This document shows, in pieces, positions 16,572 through 24,520 of a DNA stretch of 54,993 nt. The notes below the pieces were generated by a model, which ran no database searches, had not been told where the DNA came from, and saw only the letters and a list, made by a program, of their open reading frames with translations. Origin of the DNA: Natronorubrum daqingense (GTDB lineage Archaea > Halobacteriota > Halobacteria > Halobacteriales > Natrialbaceae); the NCBI RefSeq assembly GCF_001971705.1, contig NZ_CP019330.1:1-54993 (forward strand), given 5' to 3'. A program made the position numbers and the translations under genes. Positions within the stretch are counted from its first letter, which is position 1; each line of letters starts with the position of its first letter.

Positions 16572-18108
16572 CGTCGGGCGACTGCTTACAGTGGTGGCGA
16601 TGCTGGCGCTGATCACGTCACTCGTCGGCGCGGGCATGGCCGGTACAGCCGTTGCAGATAACCAGACCGACGCCGATCTCGAGGTCGAACAGCCCTACGC
16701 CGACGGTGACGTGAACATCGACACGTCGGGCAACTACACCACATACGAAGTTGCCGGGTCGTCGCAGTTACTCACACTCGAGGGCGTCGACGAGAACGCA
16801 ACCGTCCTCGATTACGGCACCGAAGAGAGCGAGGCACACCTTAGCGAGCACGACTCGTTCGACGCCTACGAGTTCGAAACTGATAGCGACGGCACCTATC
16901 ACGTCTATTTCGCCATCGAATACGAGCAGGATAGCGACGACGGCAACGAAACCGAGACGGTTCGCGAGGATCACGTCGCCCAACTCTCGGTTTCCGATAC
17001 CGATACGCAAATCGTCGCCGGTGAGACGCTCGATGAGTATCAGAGCGATGCCGACCGCTGGTCGAACTGGGAGAGTGACGTCCGGGCCATCGCTGGCGAT
17101 GACGTCGACGTCGATCAACAGACCGACCTTGCCGGGACGCTGTTGAACCTGCGTCACAACCCGACCGAGGCCCTCACTGGCGAGTTCCTCGGGATCGTGT
17201 TGATGCTGTTCATCACCACGAGCGGGCTGGCTGTGTTGGCACTGTTCGGACTCTACCACCTCGTCGTGACGCGCCAACTCCGAAAACGGACGAATGAGCG
17301 CGAATCACTCGAGGCTGAAGAAGCCGATCTCGAAGAGAAACTGACCGAGCTCGACGACCAGAAACGGAATCGCTTGCTCGTGAACACGACGATGTTCGAC
17401 CATCTCGAGGACGAATGGAGTGCCCGAGCGATGCACGAGGATCTTGGCGAGGATGCCATGAGTGCATGGCTCAACTTCACACAGTTGGTCGGCGCAGGCA
17501 ATCTGCTCAAGGACCGACTGATTGCGATGGGGAAAGATGGGTATCGAGCCGCTGTCACCCGGGGTTCGGACGACCAGTATGCCACTGCACGACTGGTCCA
17601 CCCACAGACCGACCCCGAGTGTAGCGACGACGAAGAACTGGTCGCACTCGAGGAGAAAGACAAGATTAGCGCGGTCGCTGACGCAATCGCCGTCGACGAT
17701 ACCGAGTTGGTCGAGTACGATCTTCGCGAGCACGACACCCGACTGACCGAGATGGGGCCAGAACTCAGCGCCCCCGACTCGGTCGACGAGCTGGTCGAAG
17801 AACTCGATGCCGAACTGCGACGCTTCCAGGGCAACGAGGAAGAGTATACGAAGTACCTCCTCGAGTTCGTCGAGCACGTCCGCGAGCATCCGTTCACGGA
17901 CGCCCATGGCCGGCCGAAACGCCTTCGATACGTCCTCTCGTCCTGGCTCAAGACCGCGCAGATCAACCGCGATATGTTCGGCATGCCGCTGGCCGATATG
18001 CACGCCGAGTTCCTCGAAAAGCTGTTACAAGATCACGATCCGGCCGAAGACGCCGATATCGAGATTGAACAACACCGGAAAGGGGTGAAGCAGAATGCTG
18101 GCGACTGA
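16564..18108 (+). CDS. signal-peptide membrane protein with ectodomain and cytosolic coiled coil
   Basis: This 514-residue protein has a Sec signal (TVVAMLALITSLVGAGMAG), an acidic ectodomain of about 180 residues, one membrane helix (IVLMLFITTSGLAVLALFGLY, about 215-235), then a coiled coil (SLEAEEADLEEKLTELDDQK) and a 240-residue cytosolic domain. This topology couples outside to inside and fits a transmembrane strut of a secretion or transfer complex. It overlaps both neighbours (8 and 14 bases). Confidence 0.7.
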   Translation: MNSVGRLLTVVAMLALITSLVGAGMAGTAVADNQTDADLEVEQPYADGDVNIDTSGNYTTYEVAGSSQLLTLEGVDENATVLDYGTEESEAHLSEHDSFDAYEFETDSDGTYHVYFAIEYEQDSDDGNETETVREDHVAQLSVSDTDTQIVAGETLDEYQSDADRWSNWESDVRAIAGDDVDVDQQTDLAGTLLNLRHNPTEALTGEFLGIVLMLFITTSGLAVLALFGLYHLVVTRQLRKRTNERESLEAEEADLEEKLTELDDQKRNRLLVNTTMFDHLEDEWSARAMHEDLGEDAMSAWLNFTQLVGAGNLLKDRLIAMGKDGYRAAVTRGSDDQYATARLVHPQTDPECSDDEELVALEEKDKISAVADAIAVDDTELVEYDLREHDTRLTEMGPELSAPDSVDELVEELDAELRRFQGNEEEYTKYLLEFVEHVREHPFTDAHGRPKRLRYVLSSWLKTAQINRDMFGMPLADMHAEFLEKLLQDHDPAEDADIEIEQHRKGVKQNAGD

Positions 18109-19969
18109 CGCCTTCTTGCAGGCCGGTGGCAGTGGTGCGTCGACGGCACAACTGGCTATCGCAGTCGGTGTTATCGCAGCGGCGTTCCTATTCCTTGCCG
18201 TCGCCACGTGGCGCTCGCAGTACGTCGGACTCTCGAGTGAACAGGCGGCTCATAAGAGCGCGCTGAAATCCGCGTTCGAAGCCCAACAGGCGACATCGCT
18301 GGCGATCCCCACCGACGCCGACTTTCGGAGTTATCGCGGTCGAATCCGCTCGCTGTGGTCCAACGATCCCGAGATTGATGACCACACGACGATTCGAGAG
18401 GCAATGGCGGCCGTGCACCGGTCGCTCTTGGATTCGTGGACGTCGCTTTCCGGGCGCGTTCCGAAACTCGCTATCTGGCTCGTCGAGGAAGGTATTGCCA
18501 TCCTGGTTCTCGGTGCGTTGGCCGTCGTCTCGATCGAGCAGTGGGAGTCGTTGTTCAGTGCTGAAACCGGCCGGCCAGACGGAACGACCGTTATCGACAC
18601 CGTTGTCTCAGTGACGACACAGACGCTCGCGACCGGGCAGACGCTGTTCGGGATGTTTCCCTACGGTGAAGTCGTCTGGGCGCTGGGACTTGGTTACGGC
18701 CTGTTGGCCTACGAGTTGCTCTACGTCCATTGGTACGTCATCGGCCTGGTGTTGATTCTCGGCGGCGTCTCGCTCGCGCTGTTGGATTACGCCACGCCGT
18801 CGGTCGACGCAACGCCACACCTTACCGACCGTGGTCTTGGCTACCTGTTCGTTCAAGCAGTGGTCGCCGTGTGGGCGGCTGGTGTCATCCCGACGATGAT
18901 CGGGCAGGCGACCGGCGACCCGACTGCCGAGACGGTGTTCGCAACGATTGGCTTTCTCGCAGCGTTCGTCACCGCGCTCGCGATGGTTGGATTCGGCCTG
19001 TGGGCGGCGTTCAACCATCTTCGATTCCGTGCGTTGAACGCGGCGACCGAGCGCGACCTCGAGTCGTGGTTGCTCGTCGCCTATCTCGCCGCGTGTCGGA
19101 TCTACGCGACGATTGCAGCGATTGCGGCCACGTTGATCCCAGTCTATCTCGGGGTCGTGCTTTTGAACGGACGGCTGATCGAGGTCTGGGCGGCGTTCTG
19201 GGCTGGCAGTACCGATATCCAGATCGTTGCCGGGTTGCTCTTTATCGGCGTCGTCGCCGTCCTCGCATGGGAGATTCAAGACGTCTGGCCAGATCTTCGG
19301 GCGTCGATCGGACACACGCTTTCGAGTCGGTCGGTTCGACTCGCGTTGTTCGGTCGTGCAATGCCGTTTGGCGTCATCTTCTTTGCGTATCTGATGGCGA
19401 TTGCGTTCGAACTGTCGGTGCTGGTCGCTGCGATCGTGGCCCTGCTGTCCGGTGTGGCGGCGCGGCTCGGCTACCTGTTGCTCATGCGAGCGCGATACCG
19501 ATTGCAGTTGTTCGAACCGCCGGAGCAGACGCCAAACCGAATCCTGATCGAAGCCTACACGATCGAGGATGCTGACGGCACGGAGCGGTACATCGCGACG
19601 GTCAACCGCGAACGGATTGCACGCGACGACATCGACTCGCTCGTTGATGAAGTCCTCGAGCACGCCGAGTCACTGGCCGATGACGGCCAGTACGCAACGA
19701 CGTTGGGACAGCACTACGCCACGAATCTCTTCGAGTACGGTATCGTCGGCGAGGAGACGTCCCGAAAGAAGCTGCGTGAGCGCGTTCGAAAGCACGTCTA
19801 CACACCGCTCAAGCAGAACAACGCGCGTATTGAGGAGTCGGATATTGAAGACAATCTCGAGGAGTACCCCGACTCGATCGTTGAAGAGCGCCTTCAGAAG
19901 TTCAGGACGTACGGCACCCGTGACGGGAAGGTGTTCCGTCGAGACGGGTATTTCGTCCTCGAGCGGTGA
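18095..19969 (+). CDS. polytopic membrane protein, possible channel component
   Basis: This 624-residue protein has roughly ten hydrophobic helices between residues 10 and 470, then a soluble C-terminal domain of about 150 residues (from IEDADGTERYIATV) ending in a winged-helix-like REDGYF-type strand. Polytopic proteins of this size next to a VirB4-like ATPase are reminiscent of VirB6-type channel proteins, but no homology can be claimed by eye. It closes the + strand operon; the stop is 15 bases from a convergent gene. Confidence 0.65.
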   Translation: MLATDAFLQAGGSGASTAQLAIAVGVIAAAFLFLAVATWRSQYVGLSSEQAAHKSALKSAFEAQQATSLAIPTDADFRSYRGRIRSLWSNDPEIDDHTTIREAMAAVHRSLLDSWTSLSGRVPKLAIWLVEEGIAILVLGALAVVSIEQWESLFSAETGRPDGTTVIDTVVSVTTQTLATGQTLFGMFPYGEVVWALGLGYGLLAYELLYVHWYVIGLVLILGGVSLALLDYATPSVDATPHLTDRGLGYLFVQAVVAVWAAGVIPTMIGQATGDPTAETVFATIGFLAAFVTALAMVGFGLWAAFNHLRFRALNAATERDLESWLLVAYLAACRIYATIAAIAATLIPVYLGVVLLNGRLIEVWAAFWAGSTDIQIVAGLLFIGVVAVLAWEIQDVWPDLRASIGHTLSSRSVRLALFGRAMPFGVIFFAYLMAIAFELSVLVAAIVALLSGVAARLGYLLLMRARYRLQLFEPPEQTPNRILIEAYTIEDADGTERYIATVNRERIARDDIDSLVDEVLEHAESLADDGQYATTLGQHYATNLFEYGIVGEETSRKKLRERVRKHVYTPLKQNNARIEESDIEDNLEEYPDSIVEERLQKFRTYGTRDGKVFRRDGYFVLER

Positions 19970-19984
19970 ACTCGTAGGCCGTAT

Positions 19985-20233
19985 TTAGCGGAACTGATAG
20001 AACCACATCCACCACTTGTAGTTCCGTTCGAACTCGTACGAACGCTCGTACGTCCAGTACTGCAATTTCGTGAACACACTTGGGCTCTGCACCACACTCG
20101 ACCCTACGCCGACCGCATGTCCGCTTTTGTACTTGTGGTAGTTACGAGCACGCTTCGCCTTCGACTTTTCAAGGAATTCACGGTGATATCCACACGTCGA
20201 GCAGGTGCATGTGTACGTTTCTCTCGATCCCAT
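19985..20233 (-). CDS. small zinc-finger-like protein downstream of integrase
   Basis: The 82-residue product from ATG 20233 opens MGSRETYTCTCSTCGYHREF, with a Cys cluster that could bind zinc with downstream His. A GTG at 20239 overlaps the integrase stop (GTGA) and is an alternative start. The rest is aromatic and basic. It is the last gene of the integrase operon; it could be a recombination accessory or an unrelated small protein. Confidence 0.5.
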   Translation of the reverse strand: MGSRETYTCTCSTCGYHREFLEKSKAKRARNYHKYKSGHAVGVGSSVVQSPSVFTKLQYWTYERSYEFERNYKWWMWFYQFR

Positions 20234-20235
20234 AG

Positions 20236-21345
20236 TCACTCCCTCACTTCATCGATCGACTGCGCGACGTCCTCCGCTTTGATATCCGAATACGCCTTGT
20301 GCGTCGTCTCGATCGACTTGTGTCGCAACGCCGATTGGGCGAGTTCCGAGTGGCCTTTTTCGTACAGTTCAGCGCCGAGCGCTCGCCGCGCCCCGTGAGG
20401 TTGCAGGTACTCCTGGTCGCCCTCGAGTTCGATACCCGCCTCTCCAGTCAGTTGTTTCAGGATCTGGCGGCCGGCCTCTTTCGTGATCGACGGCGGTGCA
20501 ACCCGTTTGTCGCGACAGATCGTGTCAATGTCACTGCCGGGTTCGGGACGCTCACCGGTCGCGTCTTCGACGGCGGCGTACTTGCTCGCAGCGTGATCGG
20601 TCGGGAACAGCGGCCAGTCGTCAGTCGGCGGGTCCTGTACGCGCTCGAGGCGCTCCAGTGCGCTGCGAGCGGCTTTCGTGAGCCCGACGGGTTCGCGGTC
20701 GCGTGACTTCCCGAAGACCGTGATCCGGCCACTCTCGAGGTCGACGTCCGCCCACAGGAGGCCAGTTCGCTCATCGTCGTTCGTATCCCGAAACATCTCG
20801 GCCCCTCGAAGGCCGAGTTCGGCGAGTAGGACGACGATCGTCCGGTCGCGGTATGCACGTTCGACCGATACGTCGATGGTCTCCTCGCGAGCCATGCGGA
20901 CCCGTTCGTCGGCGTACTCGAGCAGTCGGTCTCGTTGGGCCGGTTCCCAGAACTGCGTCTCTCCGGACGGGCGGTCTTCGGGGAGGAACTCTTCGGCGCT
21001 CTCGGTCGCCGCGGGGTTCGTATCCAGTTGCTCGTCGCGGACGCAGAACGAGAGGAACGCCCGGACGTACGCGAAGTAGGTGTTGGCGGTCGAGCCGGCG
21101 ATCTCGCCGTCGATGTAGTGCTCGCGCAGCTCGAGGCCAAACTCTCGACAGTCACTCGAGTCCAGGTCGTCGACGTATTCGACGCTCTCTCGAGTGCAGA
21201 ACGCAGCGAACGACTCGAGGACGGGTTTCATCGTCGAGCGACTGCCCCCTGACTCGAGTTTGTGGTTCAGGTAGCGCGAAATAGCGTCTTCGACGGTCTG
21301 ACCCCCACGGTTGCGTGCTCGAGAGTGGGTTCTATCTGCGTTCAT
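20236..21345 (-). CDS. tyrosine recombinase (phage-type integrase)
   Basis: This 369-residue site-specific recombinase has a SAM-like core-binding domain (about 15-120) and a catalytic domain with Arg180 (GLRGAE), Lys213 (FGKSRD), His317-x-x-Arg320 (QPHGARR), His342 (LRHKS) and nucleophile Tyr352 (HKAYSD). All key residues are present, so it should be active. It likely inserts or resolves the element. It overlaps the upstream regulator by 4 bases (ATGA), so the two are co-translated. Confidence 0.93.
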   Translation of the reverse strand: MNADRTHSRARNRGGQTVEDAISRYLNHKLESGGSRSTMKPVLESFAAFCTRESVEYVDDLDSSDCREFGLELREHYIDGEIAGSTANTYFAYVRAFLSFCVRDEQLDTNPAATESAEEFLPEDRPSGETQFWEPAQRDRLLEYADERVRMAREETIDVSVERAYRDRTIVVLLAELGLRGAEMFRDTNDDERTGLLWADVDLESGRITVFGKSRDREPVGLTKAARSALERLERVQDPPTDDWPLFPTDHAASKYAAVEDATGERPEPGSDIDTICRDKRVAPPSITKEAGRQILKQLTGEAGIELEGDQEYLQPHGARRALGAELYEKGHSELAQSALRHKSIETTHKAYSDIKAEDVAQSIDEVRE

Positions 21346-21719
21346 TTCGTATCTTCGCAGAGATCACGCAGGGTCTGTAGAATCTCAACAGCGTTATCGA
21401 ACGTCGGGCCTCGTTCTATTGGCTCTCTATCGCCCACGTTCAATATCCCAGCATCTTCCAGTTTTTCCAGATGCGTTTGTCTGTTTGATGTATGGGTCCG
21501 CTTGCGTTGTTTCCCCGTTACCTCGCTCACCGAGATATTATTTTCCAGCGCGGCGACCTCATCTGAGAGTTTGCTTCGCGTGATACTGGCATTTTCCGTG
21601 AGGACATCTATAACAAACCGCCTTCGGTAGGAACTCAGTAAATGCGTTGCGTCATCCATCGTCAACGTGTCTGATGTTCCATCTGCACCGGTCGAACCCC
21701 CTGAATTTCTGTTTGCCAT
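21342..21719 (-). CDS. DUF7344-like winged-helix regulator
   Basis: This 125-residue protein has the haloarchaeal pattern HLLSSYRRRFVIDVL, a second helix with LSDEVAALE, then RKRTHTSNRQTHLEKLEDAGIL. This resembles the DUF7344 winged helix found in many haloarchaeal regulators. ATG 21719 is chosen because it is followed by a typical linker; the frame is open to 21914. It precedes the integrase in one operon and probably controls it, perhaps through the inverted repeat just upstream. Confidence 0.75.
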   Translation of the reverse strand: MANRNSGGSTGADGTSDTLTMDDATHLLSSYRRRFVIDVLTENASITRSKLSDEVAALENNISVSEVTGKQRKRTHTSNRQTHLEKLEDAGILNVGDREPIERGPTFDNAVEILQTLRDLCEDTK

Positions 21720-21754
21720 GATCCTCACTGTGGGGTACAGCTTCGACCCTAGTA

Positions 21755-21792
21755 AAACTACTTGGTCAAATCGCCTTTTAGCAAAGTAGTTT
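21755..21792. promoter_or_regulatory. inverted repeat, probable operator
   Basis: AAACTACTT at 21755-21763 and AAGTAGTTT at 21784-21792 form a perfect 9-bp inverted repeat with a 20-bp spacer. It sits 36 bases upstream of the DUF7344 gene start. A related ACTAC/GTAGT half-site recurs at 30325, 33126 and 34188. Confidence 0.5.
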
Positions 21793-21871
21793 GTTATACG
21801 TCTGATTCGTTCGATTTCGAAGTTCTCGAGGTCTGTACGGTTAGTTTCCCATGTTATAAACCATATACCGC

Positions 21872-21914
21872 GATATGAATCCGTCAAGTCTACTCCTAGA
21901 TATGAATCCGTCAA
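21872..21914. repeat. direct repeat of 16 bp, period 27 bp
   Basis: GATATGAATCCGTCAA occurs at 21872-21887 and 21899-21914. It lies between two minus-strand genes, upstream of the integrase operon. It could be a pair of recombinase arm sites or regulator sites; function is unknown. Confidence 0.45.
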
Positions 21915-22114
21915 AAACGAACGTCTGACGCCCTCTCGAGCGCCGTTCTCTGTCGAAGTGCATCCTCGATCTCAAGACCGTGGCTCGCTGCGAGGCCTTT
22001 CGCGAGCACCCACGCTCGAGCCGATCGCTCCGGAACGTGTTCTTGCTGTCGGTGGCTGTACTCGACGAGCGCCTCGATAACGAGCAAGTCCTCTTGTGGT
22101 GTCCACGGTGGCAT
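21911..22114 (-). CDS. small protein, 67 residues, helical
   Basis: The product starts MPPWTPQEDLLVIEALVEY and is mostly helical and charged, reminiscent of a Myb/SANT-like opening (W-T-xx-ED-LL). Its 3' end touches the direct repeat. Function is unknown; a DNA-binding role is a guess from the pattern. Confidence 0.45.
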   Translation of the reverse strand: MPPWTPQEDLLVIEALVEYSHRQQEHVPERSARAWVLAKGLAASHGLEIEDALRQRTALERASDVRF

Positions 22115-22162
22115 GCCGACGTTCGCCGCGTCTTCATTGATAAAACCACGACCAAAGGCACA

Positions 22163-22465
22163 TCACCGTTCGCTTCGAGCTGCGTCAATTGCGTTCTCGA
22201 GGGTGTGTTTCAGTTCGACGGCTTCGGGAAGCGGAACCCACGCCGAAGTCTGGACATTATCACCTTCTTCACCGACGTCGTTCATCGTACTTGGTGCAAT
22301 AGATCCATCCATATCGATCCGCACGACCGGTGTCCCGTTCGTTTCAGAGTTCGCCACAAACACCTTATCGACGTGTTCCATGTCGAGGACGGTCCAGTGG
22401 TCTTGTTTGTACGTATCGTGCTTTCGCATTTCTCGTGACTCTCGCTCTACCATGAACGATACCAT
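22163..22465 (-). CDS. hypothetical protein, 100 residues
   Basis: This acidic protein starts at ATG 22465 or in-frame ATG 22453. It has a strand-rich middle (WTVLDMEHVDKVFVAN, PVVRIDMDG) and a helical C-terminus. No family was recognised. It is separated from neighbours by about 50 bases on each side. Confidence 0.5.
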   Translation of the reverse strand: MVSFMVERESREMRKHDTYKQDHWTVLDMEHVDKVFVANSETNGTPVVRIDMDGSIAPSTMNDVGEEGDNVQTSAWVPLPEAVELKHTLENAIDAARSER

Positions 22466-22529
22466 GTTCTATCGGAACTGTATTTTAACTAGCGAGGCCG
22501 ACCTGAAAGTGAAATCTGGTCCTGATTCG

Positions 22530-22727
22530 TCACGCCACATCTGGGTCCCAGATCGCCAGTACCGTTATGACGATCAGAATTGGAGCAGCGATTTCGAGCG
22601 GGACCGACGCCAGTGCATCGAAGGTGGATACACCAAGTTCGTCCGTGAATCCAGACAGTTCCAGTAATCCAATCGCGCCCGCGAGCGAAAGGAGTGCAAT
22701 CCCAACATTAGTTCTAAATTTCCCCAT
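22530..22727 (-). CDS. small membrane protein, 65 residues
   Basis: Two hydrophobic helices (VGIALLSLAGAIGLLEL and IAAPILIVITVLAIW) flank a short polar loop. ATG 22727 is preferred; the open frame extends to 22745. No family was recognised. Confidence 0.5.
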   Translation of the reverse strand: MGKFRTNVGIALLSLAGAIGLLELSGFTDELGVSTFDALASVPLEIAAPILIVITVLAIWDPDVA

Positions 22728-22818
22728 AAGTAGACATTCTCGCACTGATACAAAGTGATTGCGTCAAACTGCATTCTCGAGCACACCACCTATCACGATC
22801 TCATACGTATCCGAAATC

Positions 22819-22979
22819 ATGGACGACACGAAAATCTACGAGTGCCCGTCCCCAGACTGTTCGTTCACGGTCGGCGGTTCGACGAATTAACCGAACACGT
22901 GAATGGAGATCACGCTGGTGAGTATCGCCGCGACGACTGGCCCGACACCGACGCTGGCCGGGCGACTCAAGAAGAATAG
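22819..22979 (+). pseudogene. C2H2 zinc-finger small protein interrupted by a frameshift
   Basis: From ATG 22819 the frame reads MDDTKIYECPSPDCSFTVGG and stops at 22888-22890. The -1 frame continues FDELTEHVNGDHAGEY and ends at 22979. Joined, they form a canonical C-x4-C-x12/13-H-x4-H zinc finger, so the gene is either broken by a one-base loss near 22880 or read by -1 frameshifting. Haloarchaeal genomes carry many tiny proteins of this kind. Confidence 0.55.
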
Positions 22980-22995
22980 GCGTTAGGCTACAGCA

Positions 22996-23475
22996 TTAGT
23001 CGTAGTGTTCGCCGTTTGCGATCGCCATGAACCGATCACTGGCTTCACAAGTGTCTTCTACGACCGTTTCCCCGCAGTCGGGACAGCTAATCACAATCCT
23101 GAATCTCCCGTCGGCTTCGGTTTCCGTCGTCGTTCGCCAGAACTGGTTCACCTGCTCACTGTATGCCGCCGCGCGAGCCTCGAGTAACTCGTCGGGACCG
23201 TCTGCGACCTGGACATCTGGGTCGACAGGTTCGAACCCACAATCCGGGCATGTATCCGGCTGTTCGAGGTCGTTTTCGTCCGTGTAATCGAGTCCGTCGT
23301 CGGGACGTTGTGTCGTGTCGAGTGCTCGCGAATCGAGTTCGCCCGGTGGAGTAGTCGAGAGGCTGTGTGTGAACGACCGGATCCGGTCGGAAAGATCGTC
23401 GTCGAGTGCGTGTCCAGAGCGATTCCCTTCTGGACCAGGAACGTAGAACGAGTCGTTGTGATCGCCGTTTCCCAT
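22996..23475 (-). CDS. zinc-ribbon protein with variable middle
   Basis: This 159-residue protein uses ATG 23475 (frame open to 23664; ATG 23502 is also possible). It contains two CxxC pairs: CPDCGFEP in the middle and SCPDCGETVV near the end, forming one or two zinc ribbons. Between them is a helical stretch with EQVNQFW. It is divergent from the 23657 gene, with a palindrome between them. Function is unknown. Confidence 0.6.
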   Translation of the reverse strand: MGNGDHNDSFYVPGPEGNRSGHALDDDLSDRIRSFTHSLSTTPPGELDSRALDTTQRPDDGLDYTDENDLEQPDTCPDCGFEPVDPDVQVADGPDELLEARAAAYSEQVNQFWRTTTETEADGRFRIVISCPDCGETVVEDTCEASDRFMAIANGEHYD

Positions 23476-23583
23476 ACGAAATGAGTAGGCTTGCCGGTGC
23501 ATAACAGTACCGCCGACAACATCACAATCCAGAACTTTCGAGTAGCCTACACGCCCGGTTGTCGGGGATACGCTTTTACGTAT

Positions 23584-23595
23584 GTTACATGTAAC
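23584..23595. promoter_or_regulatory. 12-bp palindrome in a divergent promoter region
   Basis: GTTACATGTAAC is a perfect palindrome between the divergent genes at 23475 (-) and 23657 (+). An AT-rich TACGTAAAAGC on the minus strand lies beside it. This is a plausible operator; the cognate regulator is unknown. Confidence 0.4.
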
Positions 23596-23656
23596 CACTG
23601 TATAGGATTTCAAGCGTCTCGAGTACTCGAGGCCGACGAAATCAGGTGATTCGAAG

Positions 23657-23935
23657 ATGAGCATCGAGACAGACGCTGGCCGAACTGCACAGATCGGGCC
23701 GCTGGCACGACTCCGAGAGGGCGAGGTGCTTCGGTGCCGAGACGACAGAACCGGATGGACGTGGTACTACGACGTCGTCGAAGGCGAGACGCGAAAGTAT
23801 CACGCCTACCACGAGTTCGACGGACGGGCGCTGTCCGACCTCGAGACCGTGTCCGAGACGGTCGCATACGAGCGCGTCGACGAGCGGATTGTCAGTGAGC
23901 GACAGTTGGCGGTGCTTCGGGGTGACGAGCAGTGA
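23657..23935 (+). CDS. hypothetical protein, 92 residues
   Basis: This small soluble protein has a beta-rich first half (GEVLRCRDDRTGWTWYYDVV) resembling a small SH3-like barrel, and a charged C-terminal helix. Its last four bases overlap the next start (GTGA). Function is unknown. Confidence 0.55.
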   Translation: MSIETDAGRTAQIGPLARLREGEVLRCRDDRTGWTWYYDVVEGETRKYHAYHEFDGRALSDLETVSETVAYERVDERIVSERQLAVLRGDEQ

Positions 23936-24129
23936 GCTCGACAACGCAGCGCCGACGGTGTGCGTTCAGTCAGGACTGCGAGGCCGGCGCGATATTCGCG
24001 TTCGAGCAGTCGGGAATGTCCGTTCCGATCTGTCGGCCCTGCGGCCACGATCTCCTCGAGTCCAACCCCGAGTTGAGTCTTTCCGAGTTGACGGTACTCG
24101 AGCCACACGAACGATTCGAACAGAAATAG
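23932..24129 (+). CDS. small zinc-binding protein, 65 residues
   Basis: GTG start 23932 overlaps the upstream stop. Two Cys pairs with a long spacing (RRCAFSQDC and PICRPCGHDL) suggest a treble-clef or zinc-ribbon fold. It ends 5 bases from the convergent partition operon. Confidence 0.55.
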   Translation: MSSTTQRRRCAFSQDCEAGAIFAFEQSGMSVPICRPCGHDLLESNPELSLSELTVLEPHERFEQK

Positions 24130-24133
24130 GGCG

Positions 24134-24520
24134 TTACGAGTTTCGTCGCGCCTCGAGTAGGAGTTCTGCTACGCGGTCGGGTTCTTCGATAGCTAACCGA
24201 AGCACCGCGTCATGTGTCTCTCGCATTTCTTCGTCCACAACATCAGCCTCCGCGAGTTTCGGTCCAATTCGAGTCCGGAACGTTTTCTCGAATTCAGACC
24301 ACGTCTTATCGCGAGCGTAGAGCGGCCGCTGACGTACTTCGGAGTATTCGAACGCCGGGCCAGTCTCAGATGGCGGTAATTCGGCGTCTGGTTCGGGCTC
24401 TGGTTCGCTGGGTTCAGTTGGACTCGATTCGATAGCCGACGCTTCAGCGTCTTCTTGTGCGTCAGGCTCGCTCGATTCGTCCGTGTCGTCGCTCTCGAGG
24501 TCGTCGAACGGATTCGTCAT
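24134..24520 (-). CDS. putative ParA partner (centromere-binding candidate)
   Basis: This 128-residue protein lies directly downstream of parA with an ATGA overlap. The first 60 residues are an acidic, Glu/Pro/Ser-rich linker. The C-terminal half is helical and charged (RQRPLYARDKTWSEFEKTF, then DRVAELLLEARRN). It has no canonical ParB domain. Position and size fit a small type Ib partition partner that would bind the 25.5 kb repeats; that is inference. Confidence 0.55.
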   Translation of the reverse strand: MTNPFDDLESDDTDESSEPDAQEDAEASAIESSPTEPSEPEPEPDAELPPSETGPAFEYSEVRQRPLYARDKTWSEFEKTFRTRIGPKLAEADVVDEEMRETHDAVLRLAIEEPDRVAELLLEARRNS

